Shown here: positions 53,533-60,949 of the stretch, piece after piece
Layout of the letters: every line of letters starts with the position of its first letter
Numbering within the stretch: the first letter of the stretch is position 1
Source of the DNA: Bacillus litorisediminis
GTDB lineage: Bacteria; Bacillota; Bacilli; Bacillales; JC228
Length of the DNA stretch: 60,949 nucleotides
NCBI RefSeq assembly: GCF_022808645.1
Contig: NZ_JAKZKT010000027.1
Span: forward strand, 1-60,949
Direction of reading: 5' to 3'
Position numbers and translations under genes: made by a program
The notes under the pieces: model-generated
Databases searched by the model: none
Told to the model about the DNA's origin: nothing
The model's input: the letters and a program-made list of their open reading frames with translations, nothing else

Positions 53533-54282
53533 ATGAAAAGCAGAACAGGGGTATTACTAGGGCGTTTAATGCGTAACATCATGCGCAGCCCGGATACGAT
53601 TATCACGGTGGCGATTACGCCGATTATGATGATGCTGCTGTTTGTCTACGTATTTGGCGGCGCCATAAAGACAGGAACGGAAAACTACGTCAATTATTTA
53701 TTGCCGGGAATCTTGCTAATGGCGATTGCATCCGGCGTCTCTTACACTGCCTTTCGGCTGTTTGGGGATGTAAAGAGTGGGCTGATGGCGCGTTTCATTA
53801 CCATGCCGATCAAGCGCTCGTCGGTATTGTGGGCTCATGTGTTGACATCGCTTGTTTCTAATGCGCTTACTGTCGTGGTGGTTATCCTCGTCGCGCTCAT
53901 TATGGGCTTCCGTTCCAGTGCTGGTATCTTGGATTGGCTCGCGGTAGCTGGAATACTCGGGCTGTTTACGCTGGCGCTGACATGGCTTTCGGTTATTCCC
54001 GGCTTGACAGCGAAGTCTATGGAAGGAGCGACGGCCTTCTCGTACCCGCTGATATTCCTGCCGTTTATCAGTTCGGCATTTGTACCGACCGAAACCATGC
54101 CTAAAATTGTCCGTGCGTTCGCTGAGAACCAGCCCGTGACTTCAATCGTGAATGCGATTCGTGCCCTCTTATATGAAGGGTCTGTTGGCAACGATATCTG
54201 GATCGCGCTTGCCTGGTGCGTCGGTATCATGGTCATCACTTACTTCTTCGCCAGTAAAGCATTTAAACGCCAGTTAGGGTAA
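53533..54282 (+). CDS. ABC-2 type permease, DrrB-like
   Basis: 249 residues with six membrane segments. FGDVKSGLMARFITMPIKRSS and LPFISSAFVPTETMPKIVRAFAENQPVTSIVNA are the conserved DrrB/ABC-2 segments. It starts directly after the ATPase stop, with GGAGATG overlapping the end. GC-rich like the ATPase gene. Confidence 0.94.
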   Translation: MKSRTGVLLGRLMRNIMRSPDTIITVAITPIMMMLLFVYVFGGAIKTGTENYVNYLLPGILLMAIASGVSYTAFRLFGDVKSGLMARFITMPIKRSSVLWAHVLTSLVSNALTVVVVILVALIMGFRSSAGILDWLAVAGILGLFTLALTWLSVIPGLTAKSMEGATAFSYPLIFLPFISSAFVPTETMPKIVRAFAENQPVTSIVNAIRALLYEGSVGNDIWIALAWCVGIMVITYFFASKAFKRQLG

Positions 54283-54436
54283 GTACACTATCGGTTCGGT
54301 GTTTCGTGGCAACTAAAATCTTCCCAAATAAAAAATAGGTTTGGGAAAGCAAAGAAAATTTTCCGTGCTTTAATGATTTGTCATGTTCTAAAGGAAACTA
54401 ATGTGGATATAACACCTTCATGTTATTCAGTATCGG

Positions 54437-54475
54437 GCGCAATTCTTGAATAAGAATTGTGCTTTTATTTTTTTA
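54437..54475 (+). terminator. Terminator after the ABC operon
   Basis: GCGCAATTCTT (54437-54447) pairs with AAGAATTGTGC (54452-54462) and runs into TTTTATTTTTTT. The rest of the gene-free stretch 54283-54705 shows no supported gene. Confidence 0.85.
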
Positions 54476-54592
54476 ATTGCCAAATACAAGTACAATTTAC
54501 TTACAACAAAATACAGCCTGCTTTTATAAAAAACAGAATTCAGATCAATCTATTTCAATGGAACAATTGATTTTCAAATACAGTTATACATT

Positions 54593-54630
54593 AAAACCTG
54601 GTTAGAAAATATACTAACCAGGTTTTTAAG
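54593..54630. terminator. Bidirectional terminator downstream of glmS
   Basis: AAAACCTGGTTAG (54593-54605) pairs perfectly with CTAACCAGGTTTT (54614-54626). A second hairpin, TCACTTAGTAG against CTACTAATGAGTGA, lies between it and the glmS stop. Confidence 0.82.
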
Positions 54631-54705
54631 TCATCACTTAGTAGTCTAACCTACTAATGAGTGATCGAGTCACGATTGAGTTGTCTCAAAACAAAACAAT
54701 TCATT

Positions 54706-56508
54706 TTACTCCACCGTCACACTCTTCGCCAAGTTCCGCGGTTTATCCACATCACAGCCTCTGTGCAGGGCTGCGTAGTAAGCTAGTAATTGTAACGGTA
54801 TGACTGAGATAAGGGGTGTTAACATTTCGTTTACTTCTGGAAGGACGAAACGGTCGTCTTCCTCTTCTAAGCCTTTCATAGAAATGACGCAAGGATAGGC
54901 GCCGCGCGCTACTACCTCTTTGACATTCCCCCGAATGCTTAAGTTAACGCTTGGTTGTGTAGCCAGCGCAATCACTGGTGTTCCTTCTTCAATAAGGGCA
55001 ATGGTTCCGTGCTTTAATTCCCCGCCGGCAAAGCCTTCTGCTTGAATATAGGAGATTTCTTTGAGCTTTAGCGCCCCTTCTAGTCCAACATAATAGTCAA
55101 GCGAGCGGCCAATAAAGAAGGCATTTCTTGTGACAGATAGGTACTCACGGGCGATGTATTCGATCTCGTCTTTCGTATCAACCAATACCTGAATGGCATT
55201 TGCTACGATACCAAGCTCTTGAATAAGGTCAGCTTCGAATCCAAGACCTTTTGCTTTCCCAGCTACATGGGCTAAAATCGCAAGTACAGCTAGCTGGGCT
55301 GTGTAAGCTTTAGTAGAAGCAACCGCAATTTCAGGGCCAGCATGCAATAGCAATGTATAGTCAGCTTCACGGGATAGTGTTGAGCCCGGAACATTTGTAA
55401 TCGTTAATGCCGGGTGGCCTAATTCTTTAACGTGGACTAAACAAGCACGGCTGTCTGCTGTTTCCCCGCTCTGTGAAATAAAGACAAACAGCGGTTTTTC
55501 AGACAGTAGCGGCATATTATAAGCAAATTCACTCGCTACATGGACCTCTACCGGAATTTTAGCCATTTTTTCAATGAACTCTTTTCCGACTAATCCGGCA
55601 TGATAGCTCGTTCCAGCCGCAACAATGTAAATCCGGTCAGTCTGATTTACAGCCTCTACGATTTTGGGATCGATGCTAAGCTCGCCTGCTTCATTTTGAT
55701 AAGCTTGAATAATTTTACGAATGACCGCTGGCTGCTCATCGATTTCCTTTAGCATATAGTGAGGGTAAGTACCTTTTTCAATATCACTGGCATCTAATTC
55801 AGCGATGAAAGGAGCCCGCTCCACTACTTCTCCGTTAAGCTTTTGAATCGTAACCGATTCTTTTGTTACAGTTACCATTTCTTTATCCATAAGCTCCACA
55901 TAACGGTCCGTTACTTGAAGCATCGCCATCGCGTCACTAGCCACCACATTAAAGACATCGCCAAGGCCAACCAGTAATGGGCTTTTATTTTTTGCAACAA
56001 AAATCGTGTCTGGATTCTCGCGGTCTAAAAGGGCGAGGGCATATGATCCATGTAACAGCGATAGCGTTTTGCGAAACGCTTCATTCACTTCCAGTCCGTC
56101 ATTTACGAATTTTTCAACGAGCTGAACAATCACTTCTGTATCTGTTTCGCTGTTAAATATTACATCTGCCAAGTACTCGCGCTTAAGCTGGAGGTAATTC
56201 TCAATCACTCCGTTATGAACAAGCGTAAATCTTTCGGTTGTACTTTGATGAGGGTGTGCATTCTCCCGGCTTGGTTCACCGTGGGTTGCCCAACGGGTAT
56301 GGCCAATTCCAGTATGGCTCTCAACTGAAGGGTCAACTATTTCACGAAGATCTGCAATCCGTCCTTTTTCTTTGAAAACTTGCACACCTGATTCTGTTTG
56401 AACTGCGATACCTGCAGAATCATAACCTCTATATTCCAGCTTCTCTAAACCTCTTAAAAGAATCTCTTTTGCATCTGTATTTCCGATATATCCAACAATT
56501 CCACACAT
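54706..56508 (-). CDS. glmS: Glutamine-fructose-6-phosphate aminotransferase
   Basis: 600 residues. The N-terminal Cys2 glutaminase starts [15 protein letters not shown] with EYRGYDSAG, and two SIS isomerase domains follow ([12 protein letters not shown]). The C-terminus [13 protein letters not shown] is typical. It makes glucosamine 6-phosphate, the first step to UDP-GlcNAc. AGGAGG precedes the ATG. It is controlled by the glmS ribozyme in its leader. Confidence 0.98.
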   Translation of the reverse strand: MCGIVGYIGNTDAKEILLRGLEKLEYRGYDSAGIAVQTESGVQVFKEKGRIADLREIVDPSVESHTGIGHTRWATHGEPSRENAHPHQSTTERFTLVHNGVIENYLQLKREYLADVIFNSETDTEVIVQLVEKFVNDGLEVNEAFRKTLSLLHGSYALALLDRENPDTIFVAKNKSPLLVGLGDVFNVVASDAMAMLQVTDRYVELMDKEMVTVTKESVTIQKLNGEVVERAPFIAELDASDIEKGTYPHYMLKEIDEQPAVIRKIIQAYQNEAGELSIDPKIVEAVNQTDRIYIVAAGTSYHAGLVGKEFIEKMAKIPVEVHVASEFAYNMPLLSEKPLFVFISQSGETADSRACLVHVKELGHPALTITNVPGSTLSREADYTLLLHAGPEIAVASTKAYTAQLAVLAILAHVAGKAKGLGFEADLIQELGIVANAIQVLVDTKDEIEYIAREYLSVTRNAFFIGRSLDYYVGLEGALKLKEISYIQAEGFAGGELKHGTIALIEEGTPVIALATQPSVNLSIRGNVKEVVARGAYPCVISMKGLEEEDDRFVLPEVNEMLTPLISVIPLQLLAYYAALHRGCDVDKPRNLAKSVTVE

Positions 56509-56619
56509 ACTTCATTTGCCTCCTAATTTTTGGGGGGCAAAAGGAAGCCACGGTGTTCGGGGCAATCCAATTGCCCCCTTATCTCTAGTTAGTCTAATAG
56601 CTCGTGATATCTCCAGTTT

Positions 56620-56795
56620 TACTGGGTAGCACTCGCCTATGAAGCGGTCTGCATCCCCATTCCTTTGTGCAGAAAGTCACCTTTCTGTTTTAAGAATAGA
56701 GTTTCAGCTGTGCAGAGCAGCTGGAAGGCATCCGCCGAAAACTTCGATCGTCCTTCTCCTCGTCAACTAAACAAATCTGTTTAGTTCTGGCGCTT
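56620..56795 (-). ncRNA. glmS ribozyme/riboswitch
   Basis: On the minus strand the leader carries the core AGCGCCAGAACT with the cleavage site just before G at 56793. It then has AGTTGACGAGGAGAAGG, ATCGAAGTTTTCGGCGG and ATGCCTTCCAGCTG, all hallmark segments of glmS ribozymes. The 3' domain (P3-P4 region) runs to about 56620; that border is approximate. Glucosamine 6-phosphate acts as the cofactor for self-cleavage, which lowers glmS expression when product is plentiful. Between ribozyme and start codon a perfect hairpin GGGGCAAT-TGG-ATTGCCCC (56559-56577) competes with the GGGGGGCAA run at 56531-56539. Confidence 0.93.
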
Positions 56796-56860
56796 TATCA
56801 TAGTAAGTGTCCTCCTACCCTCCTTTTCATTGAATATGTTCTGTATACCCCGCTTTTAGC

Positions 56861-56889
56861 ATAACAAAACACATGTATTGATATTACAA
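56861..56889 (-). promoter_or_regulatory. Probable glmS promoter
   Basis: Minus-strand -35 TTGTAA (56884-56889) and -10 TGTTAT (56861-56866) are 17 bp apart, placing the start about 60 nt before the ribozyme cleavage site. Confidence 0.5.
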
Positions 56890-56977
56890 TACCTGCTTTG
56901 TACCGTCAACTAAAAGCTTTCCTTCATGATAAGGGGAAAATTTGCCAATCCTTTTCTTTTTAGGGGTATATACAAAG

Positions 56978-57017
56978 ATATGCAGGAGTGGAATAAGGGG
57001 TTCCACCTCTGCATATC
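56978..57017 (-). terminator. Hairpin after glmM
   Basis: GATATGCAG(G)AGTGGAA pairs with TTCCACCTCTGCATATC in a long stem 11 bp past the glmM stop. The following T tract is weak, so some read-through into glmS is possible. Confidence 0.7.
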
Positions 57018-57028
57018 TCCTTTTCGCA

Positions 57029-58378
57029 TTATTCAGCCAGGCCCATTTCTTTTTTTACAACTTCTGCAATCCGCTCTACGTATTCTTGACATTGTTCTTC
57101 TGTCTGCGCTTCTACCATAACGCGAACTAATGGTTCTGTACCCGAAGGACGTACAAGTACACGGCCATTTCCATTCATTTCTTGTTCTACGGCTTCTATC
57201 ACTGCTTTGACTTTTTCATTATCTTTTACATGTTCTTTATCAGTTACCCGAACATTGACTAATTTTTGCGGGTATTTCTTCATTTCAGCTGCTAATTCTG
57301 AAAGCGGCTTGCCGGTAATCTTTAAAATATTGACAAGCTGAACACCCGTTAATAATCCGTCACCTGTTGTATTGTAATCCAGGAAGATAATATGGCCAGA
57401 TTGTTCGCCGCCTAAGTTGTAGCCATTCTTTTTCATTTCCTCTACCACATACCGGTCGCCGACTGCTGTTTGGACACTTTCAATTCCATGTTGCTCAAGG
57501 GCTTTATAAAAACCAAGATTACTCATAACCGTAGATACAACCGTATTATGGCGTAACCGTCCATCTTCCTTCAGATACTTCGCACAAATATACATAATCT
57601 GATCGCCATCTACGATGTTTCCGTGTTCATCTACTGCTATCAGACGATCCCCATCCCCGTCAAAGGATAGACCGACGTCTGCTTTTTTCTCTAATACAAA
57701 CTGTGCTAAAGCCTCAGGATGTGTCGATCCAACCCCATCATTAATGTTTAACCCATTCGGAGAGGCACCCATTGTAGATAGATCGGCTTCAAGGTCTGCA
57801 AAAAGATGCGCAGCAAGAGAAGATGTAGCACCGTGAGCGCAATCTAGCGCAATATGTATACCGGTAAAGTCTTCATCCACTGTTGTTTTTAAATACTGAA
57901 GATACTTTTGACCGCCCTCTAGATAATCATTTAATTGTCCTAAATTTGCCCCCGTTGGTCGCGGCAAAGTGTCTTCTTCTAAATCTAATAAAGCTTCAAT
58001 TTCATTTTCTTGTTCATCCGATAATTTAAAACCATCTGGACCAAAAAATTTGATTCCATTATCAGCGACTGGGTTATGAGATGCAGAAATCATAACGCCT
58101 GCATGTGCCCCTAGAAATTTTGTTAGATATGCAACCCCAGGAGTTGAAATGACTCCTAGGCGCATCACTTCTGCTCCTATTGAAAGGAGACCTGCAACAA
58201 GTGCACTTTCCAGCATATGTCCAGATATTCTTGTATCACGTCCGATTAAAACTTTTGGCCGATCTGTTTCTTTTGTTAAAACATAACCGCCAAATCTCCC
58301 TAGCTTAAAAGCAAGTTCAGGAGTTAGCTCTGAGTTTGCAACCCCTCTTACGCCATCTGTTCCAAAATATTTACCCAT
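57029..58378 (-). CDS. glmM: Phosphoglucosamine mutase
   Basis: 449 residues. The phospho-Ser loop is [15 protein letters not shown] (Ser near residue 100), the metal loop [13 protein letters not shown], the sugar loop GGEQSGH and the phosphate loop [15 protein letters not shown]. It converts glucosamine 6-phosphate to glucosamine 1-phosphate. In relatives it also binds and inhibits CdaA, which fits its place in this operon. Confidence 0.97.
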   Translation of the reverse strand: MGKYFGTDGVRGVANSELTPELAFKLGRFGGYVLTKETDRPKVLIGRDTRISGHMLESALVAGLLSIGAEVMRLGVISTPGVAYLTKFLGAHAGVMISASHNPVADNGIKFFGPDGFKLSDEQENEIEALLDLEEDTLPRPTGANLGQLNDYLEGGQKYLQYLKTTVDEDFTGIHIALDCAHGATSSLAAHLFADLEADLSTMGASPNGLNINDGVGSTHPEALAQFVLEKKADVGLSFDGDGDRLIAVDEHGNIVDGDQIMYICAKYLKEDGRLRHNTVVSTVMSNLGFYKALEQHGIESVQTAVGDRYVVEEMKKNGYNLGGEQSGHIIFLDYNTTGDGLLTGVQLVNILKITGKPLSELAAEMKKYPQKLVNVRVTDKEHVKDNEKVKAVIEAVEQEMNGNGRVLVRPSGTEPLVRVMVEAQTEEQCQEYVERIAEVVKKEMGLAE

Positions 58379-58408
58379 GTATCTTTCGCTCCTTTATTTC
58401 ATTTTCAA

Positions 58409-59635
58409 CTAGCCTTCTGTCGGTTCTTGAATGAGGATTTGAACTGTTGATTCTGAAATTTCCCAGTCTACATTTTGAGGCGGGGTAAAGGATAACTCGA
58501 CTTCATGTTCCCCAGCATCTAATGCAGATACGTCTATTAATACTTGAAGAGCATCGGCTTCAATTGCATTAATAACTTCTGGGCTGCCTATTAAGGTTAT
58601 GTTGGTTGAACCAGTTTCTGGATTCACAAACTCAATCTCCTCGTTCTCTCCTAACCCTTCAATTTCTATTGGGATGTCGGTGAACGTAACCTCTTTTGTA
58701 AGAGTAATCGTCAATGTGACTTCATTTGGTTCCATTAAAAGGACACCTTCTGGGACTTCCAGCGGAACCGTTATTTCTCTGGACTCAGTAAGCTGAGCCA
58801 TGTTTACGGGAATCTCAATATCATTAATTTGATCCAATATTTCTTGACTTGTTGCCCTGATGGTCGTTGATTCTTCTGATAAAGTCATGGACTCAACCGT
58901 AACTCCCTCAGGTAAAACTCCCTCACGTTTAATCACGATTGGTACTGTTTTTTCAATCGGCCTTACCGGGATCGTAACATCTACTACTTCTGGTTCAACT
59001 ATTACATCTAATTTGTTTAAGAATCGGTCTAGTACTTGAACTCTTGCTTCTCTCGTCACTGTATTATCGAGTGTTCCGTTTGTGTCTATGGTTGCTTTTA
59101 CGTATGAAATTTTCTCAACAATATCTTTAGCACCCGTAATCTGTACCGTTTTAGGCTCAACAGAGGGTTGTCCGGCACTAAAGCCTTCTTCTAGTATATC
59201 AGCATTAAATTCTGGTTCGACTGTAAATTCCTTTGTAACTTTTTCCTGAACTGAAACTGTTACATAGGTTGGATCAATGGTAGCAGTTAGCTTATCCGAT
59301 AAGTTTCTGATCTGGATTTGAACTTCCTGCTCACCAATTTCCGCATTGGTTAAGTCAATAAATACTTCAAAATCTTTCAGTCGAATCGCAGATTGAACAA
59401 TCGTTCTCGGTCCTTGAATATTGACCGTAACCGTTTCCGGTGCACCAGTTACGACTAAATTATCCGTGTCATAATAAAGATTGACTGGAACTTCTAAAGT
59501 CTCACTATTATTACCTGCACCATTGGAATCCTGAACGGTATCGTCTTGCTGAAAATTAACAGATGTATAGAGCAATAGAGCTAACAAGAAAGCAACGATC
59601 CTTAGAAACCAAGGACTATCCATAAATTTATCCAT
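58409..59635 (-). CDS. cdaR: CdaA regulator, YbbR-domain protein
   Basis: 408 residues. One N-terminal membrane segment (about 9-25) is followed by four extracellular YbbR repeats, seen as recurring VTVNIQGP, VQITGAKDIV, TTIRATSQEI and ITLIGSPEVI strands. It binds CdaA through the membrane and modulates c-di-AMP synthesis. It overlaps cdaA by 8 bp. Confidence 0.95.
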   Translation of the reverse strand: MDKFMDSPWFLRIVAFLLALLLYTSVNFQQDDTVQDSNGAGNNSETLEVPVNLYYDTDNLVVTGAPETVTVNIQGPRTIVQSAIRLKDFEVFIDLTNAEIGEQEVQIQIRNLSDKLTATIDPTYVTVSVQEKVTKEFTVEPEFNADILEEGFSAGQPSVEPKTVQITGAKDIVEKISYVKATIDTNGTLDNTVTREARVQVLDRFLNKLDVIVEPEVVDVTIPVRPIEKTVPIVIKREGVLPEGVTVESMTLSEESTTIRATSQEILDQINDIEIPVNMAQLTESREITVPLEVPEGVLLMEPNEVTLTITLTKEVTFTDIPIEIEGLGENEEIEFVNPETGSTNITLIGSPEVINAIEADALQVLIDVSALDAGEHEVELSFTPPQNVDWEISESTVQILIQEPTEG

Positions 59636-60467
59636 TATCTCTCCCCCTAAAGCTCCACTTTGAAGAGGAAGGTTGTTTGACCTTTGTGGACTGCATCAAT
59701 TCATTTGTCAGCATTTCTCTAAATCCATCCATGGTCAAATCACGATGCAGTTCCCCATTTTTGGTAATCGAAACACTGCCTGTTTCCTCTGAGACCACCA
59801 CCGTTATACTGTCTGTTACCTCACTTATACCAAGTGCAGCCCTATGTCTCGTTCCTAATTCCTTCGATATGTACGGGCTTTCTGATAATGGCAGGTAACA
59901 GGCTGCAGCTGCCACACGGTTCTTTTGTATCACAACGGCGCCATCATGGAGTGGTGTATTCGGAATAAAAATATTAATTAATAACTCAGAAGTAACATGA
60001 GATTCTAGAGAAATTCCCGTTTCGATGTAGTCGCTCAAGCCTGTTTCTCTTTCGACAGAGATAAGAGCACCAATCCTTCGTTTCGCCATGTACGCAACGG
60101 CTTTTACGATACTTTCAACCACATGCATTTGTTCCTCTTCTTCTTGGACATAGCTTTTTGAGAAGAGTCTTCCTCTTCCCAGCTGTTCCAAGGCACGGCG
60201 CAGCTCAGGCTGAAAAATAATGATAACCGCCAAAAATCCCCATGTAAGAGCTTGTTCCATCATCCAGCTTAAAGTCGTAAACCCAAATAAACGGCTAAAG
60301 CTTTGTACAATTACAATCACGAAGATTCCTTTTAGCAGCTGTACAGCTTTGGTTCCGCGAATGACTGTAATTAATTTATAGATGACGTACCAAACTAATA
60401 GCACATCTATAAAATTCGTTAAATAATCAATCAAGGTAAAATCTGAAAAGTAATCTGCAAATGGCAT
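59628..60467 (-). CDS. cdaA: Membrane diadenylate cyclase
   Basis: 279 residues. Three N-terminal membrane segments are followed by a DAC domain with the catalytic motifs TPLHDGAVVI and LGTRHRAALGISE. It condenses two ATP to c-di-AMP, which controls potassium and osmolyte transport. The cdaA-cdaR-glmM order links the second messenger to cell-wall precursor synthesis. Confidence 0.97.
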   Translation of the reverse strand: MPFADYFSDFTLIDYLTNFIDVLLVWYVIYKLITVIRGTKAVQLLKGIFVIVIVQSFSRLFGFTTLSWMMEQALTWGFLAVIIIFQPELRRALEQLGRGRLFSKSYVQEEEEQMHVVESIVKAVAYMAKRRIGALISVERETGLSDYIETGISLESHVTSELLINIFIPNTPLHDGAVVIQKNRVAAAACYLPLSESPYISKELGTRHRAALGISEVTDSITVVVSEETGSVSITKNGELHRDLTMDGFREMLTNELMQSTKVKQPSSSKWSFRGRDNG

Positions 60468-60567
60468 ATGTTTTCCTCCAAGTTTACAAATGCAGCTTAC
60501 AAAAAGTGTAGTTTCTTTTATCTTTCATACTTATTGAATCACTTATTTATTTGAAAGCTATTTTCCT

Positions 60568-60576
60568 ATTATATCA
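60568..60576 (-). promoter_or_regulatory. Extended -10 promoter of cdaA
   Basis: TATAAT (60568-60573, minus strand) is preceded by TG at extended -10 spacing (TGATATAAT). The -35 is weak. Confidence 0.55.
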
Positions 60577-60643
60577 TACCTTTTTCGTATTGAAGAATCC
60601 AATCAAATCCATGTCCTTGATTAGATAAAAAAGCTTCTTTTTT

Positions 60644-60949
60644 GGTTCTCCGTCAAATGTTGGGGTGATGACTAATTGTCGTCACCCTTAACCAATGTGA
60701 ACCCCAATTCCTTTATATTGATGTGAAAGTAATATTTTGGCTCTAAAGCGTTTAAAGCTTCTAAAGCCAAATGCGTTTCGTTTTAATACTTTGGTTGAGT
60801 TATTGATCCCTTCCAAAAAACCATTGGAAAAGTTATATGCAAAACTATTAAGAATTTCGGTTTGCCAGTTTTGAATGGTTTGAATGGCCTTTTTCATTTC
60901 TGGAATTTCAGAAGCCTCAACCAGTTGATAAAAATCCTTTAGTTCTTGT
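60644..60949 (-). mobile_element. Partial ISL3-type insertion sequence (3' end)
   Basis: GGTTCTCCGTCAAATGTTGG starting at 60644 has the form of ISL3 terminal inverted repeats, and a small hairpin GGTGATGAC-TAATT-GTCGTCACC follows. The transposase C-terminus lies inside. The other end lies outside the window. It is inserted in the gap upstream of cdaA, about 70 bp from the extended -10. Confidence 0.65.
60688..60949 (-). CDS. ISL3-family transposase, C-terminal fragment cut by the window edge
   Basis: About 87 residues are visible. FSNGFLEGINNSTKVLKRNAFGFRSFKRFRAKILL is the conserved end of ISL3 DDE transposases, the E of NGFLEGINN region being in the catalytic block. The frame is open to the window edge. 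The internal Met used at 60897 is not the true start. Confidence 0.8.
   Translation of the reverse strand, partial: QELKDFYQLVEASEIPEMKKAIQTIQNWQTEILNSFAYNFSNGFLEGINNSTKVLKRNAFGFRSFKRFRAKILLSHQYKGIGVHIG

Overview
The window looks like a chromosomal segment of a low-GC Gram-positive bacterium of the Bacillaceae. Signs of this are the AGGAGG-type ribosome binding sites, frequent TTG and GTG starts, the cdaA-cdaR-glmM-glmS block with a glmS ribozyme, a mtlA-mtlR-mtlF-mtlD mannitol locus, fruR-fruK-fruA, and relatives of YbdM, YsnE and YdhK. The species cannot be named from the sequence alone.

Layout. 1-480: degenerate repeats and the tail of a decayed CD3324-family gene. 484-1953: a VOC protein divergent from a WYL regulator. 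2067-7387: mannitol uptake and oxidation with two matching MtlR-type operator/promoter units. 7555-8285: a small-ORF/hairpin leader and an intact CD3324-family gene. 8329-10896: a three-gene ABC-2 exporter. 11073-12037: a small basic protein beside a YbdM-like kinase, then a degenerate 20-bp tandem array. 12473-16029: fructose PTS operon. 16287-21232: mostly single genes (HAD nucleotidase, YdhK-like lipoprotein, two membrane proteins, DinB, flavoprotein, YsnE acetyltransferase). 31076-42394: housekeeping or degradative genes (GlpQ, metallophosphoesterase, methyltransferase, cardiolipin synthase, PlsC, GH36 alpha-galactosidase, M14 carboxypeptidase, MFS, Cof-type HAD). 42563-47726: arsenic resistance (arsR-arsB-arsC, an MFS gene, a small ORF and a flavin monooxygenase with its own operators). 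47993-49765: SpoIID-like protein. 49766-51533: a gene-free stretch with a 29-unit, 21-bp tandem array, a second short 21-bp array, a decayed gene and a duplicated promoter. 51534-54282: PadR, two DUF1048 proteins and a DrrAB-like ABC transporter. 54706-60467: glmS, glmM, cdaR and cdaA. 60644-60949: the end of an ISL3-type insertion sequence.

The most striking region is 21372-30794, read on the minus strand. It is one tightly packed, AT-rich operon that opens with an ORF of only 33 codons (30693-30794) behind a strong ribosome binding site. The peptide is acidic, leader-like and ends in Val-Val-Lys-Trp. It is followed by an intrinsic hairpin and then by a STAND/TPR protein without a P-loop, an FMN reductase-like flavoprotein, an O-methyltransferase-like enzyme, a PLP aminotransferase, an NAD-dependent epimerase/dehydrogenase, an M16 zinc protease with HxxEH, an MFS exporter and a second flavoprotein. 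I read this as a candidate pathway in which a ribosomal peptide is modified, cut by the M16 protease and further processed to a small exported product. It lacks the usual RiPP hallmark enzymes (no LanB/PEARL, LanM, radical SAM, YcaO or ATP-grasp), so it fits no class I know. That interpretation is inference; the gene content and order are directly visible.
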